From the NCBI GenBank assembly GCA_937926875.1, contig CALBAX010000030.1, positions 1 through 6,377 on the forward strand: a stretch of DNA of 6,377 nt, written 5' to 3'. Source of the DNA: an uncultured Desulfovibrio sp. (GTDB taxonomy: Bacteria > Desulfobacterota > Desulfovibrionia > Desulfovibrionales > Desulfovibrionaceae). This document shows, piece by piece, positions 6,347 through 6,377 of the stretch. The translations under genes were made by a program, and so were the position numbers. The notes under the pieces were generated by a model. The model was not told where the DNA came from. It worked only from the letters and a program-made list of their open reading frames with translations, and searched no databases. Position 1 is the stretch's first letter, and every line of letters starts with the position of its first letter.

Positions 6347-6377
6347 GAGGCTTTTTATCTTGTCAGGGCAGTGGCTT

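Overview
The window looks like chromosomal housekeeping DNA from a GC-rich bacterium. The likeliest source is a sulfate reducer of the Desulfovibrio group (Desulfovibrionaceae). This is inferred from overall base composition, protein style and gene order (NAD kinase / ARMT1-like protein / gatB, then phoH / HD-family membrane protein); no 16S or other marker is present. Every supported gene is on the minus strand, so the window reads from right to left.

Reading in the direction of transcription, 6305-6377 is a short upstream region with a possible promoter. It is followed by NAD kinase (5444-6304), a 579-residue protein with an ARMT1-like/DUF89-type core and an unrecognised C-terminal extension (3697-5436), and gatB (2244-3674). 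Gaps of 7 and 22 bases suggest one transcript, which ends at a clear intrinsic terminator (about 2189-2223) just after gatB. A 158-base intergenic region (2086-2243) holds this terminator, an AT-rich candidate promoter and a second hairpin of nearly the same sequence. A second unit then begins with a PhoH-family ATPase (1096-2085) and continues, after 10 bases, into the N-terminal 361 codons of a 7TM-HD (PgpH-type) membrane protein that runs off the left edge.

The genes touch three core processes: NADP supply (NAD kinase), tRNA-dependent amidation for Asn/Gln-tRNA (GatB), and RNA metabolism plus cyclic di-AMP turnover (PhoH and PgpH-type protein, a pair often followed by ybeY in bacteria; ybeY would lie outside this window). 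No mobile element, CRISPR array, tRNA, rRNA or sign of recent transfer was seen.

The least understood item is the 579-residue protein. Its DUF89-like core appears to have lost several residues that bind metal in catalytic members, and it carries about 150 extra C-terminal residues that I cannot assign. The other points for a second look are regulatory: paired near-identical hairpins between gatB and phoH, an A7 run at the phoH stop that could fuse PhoH to the membrane protein, and an uncertain start for that membrane protein.
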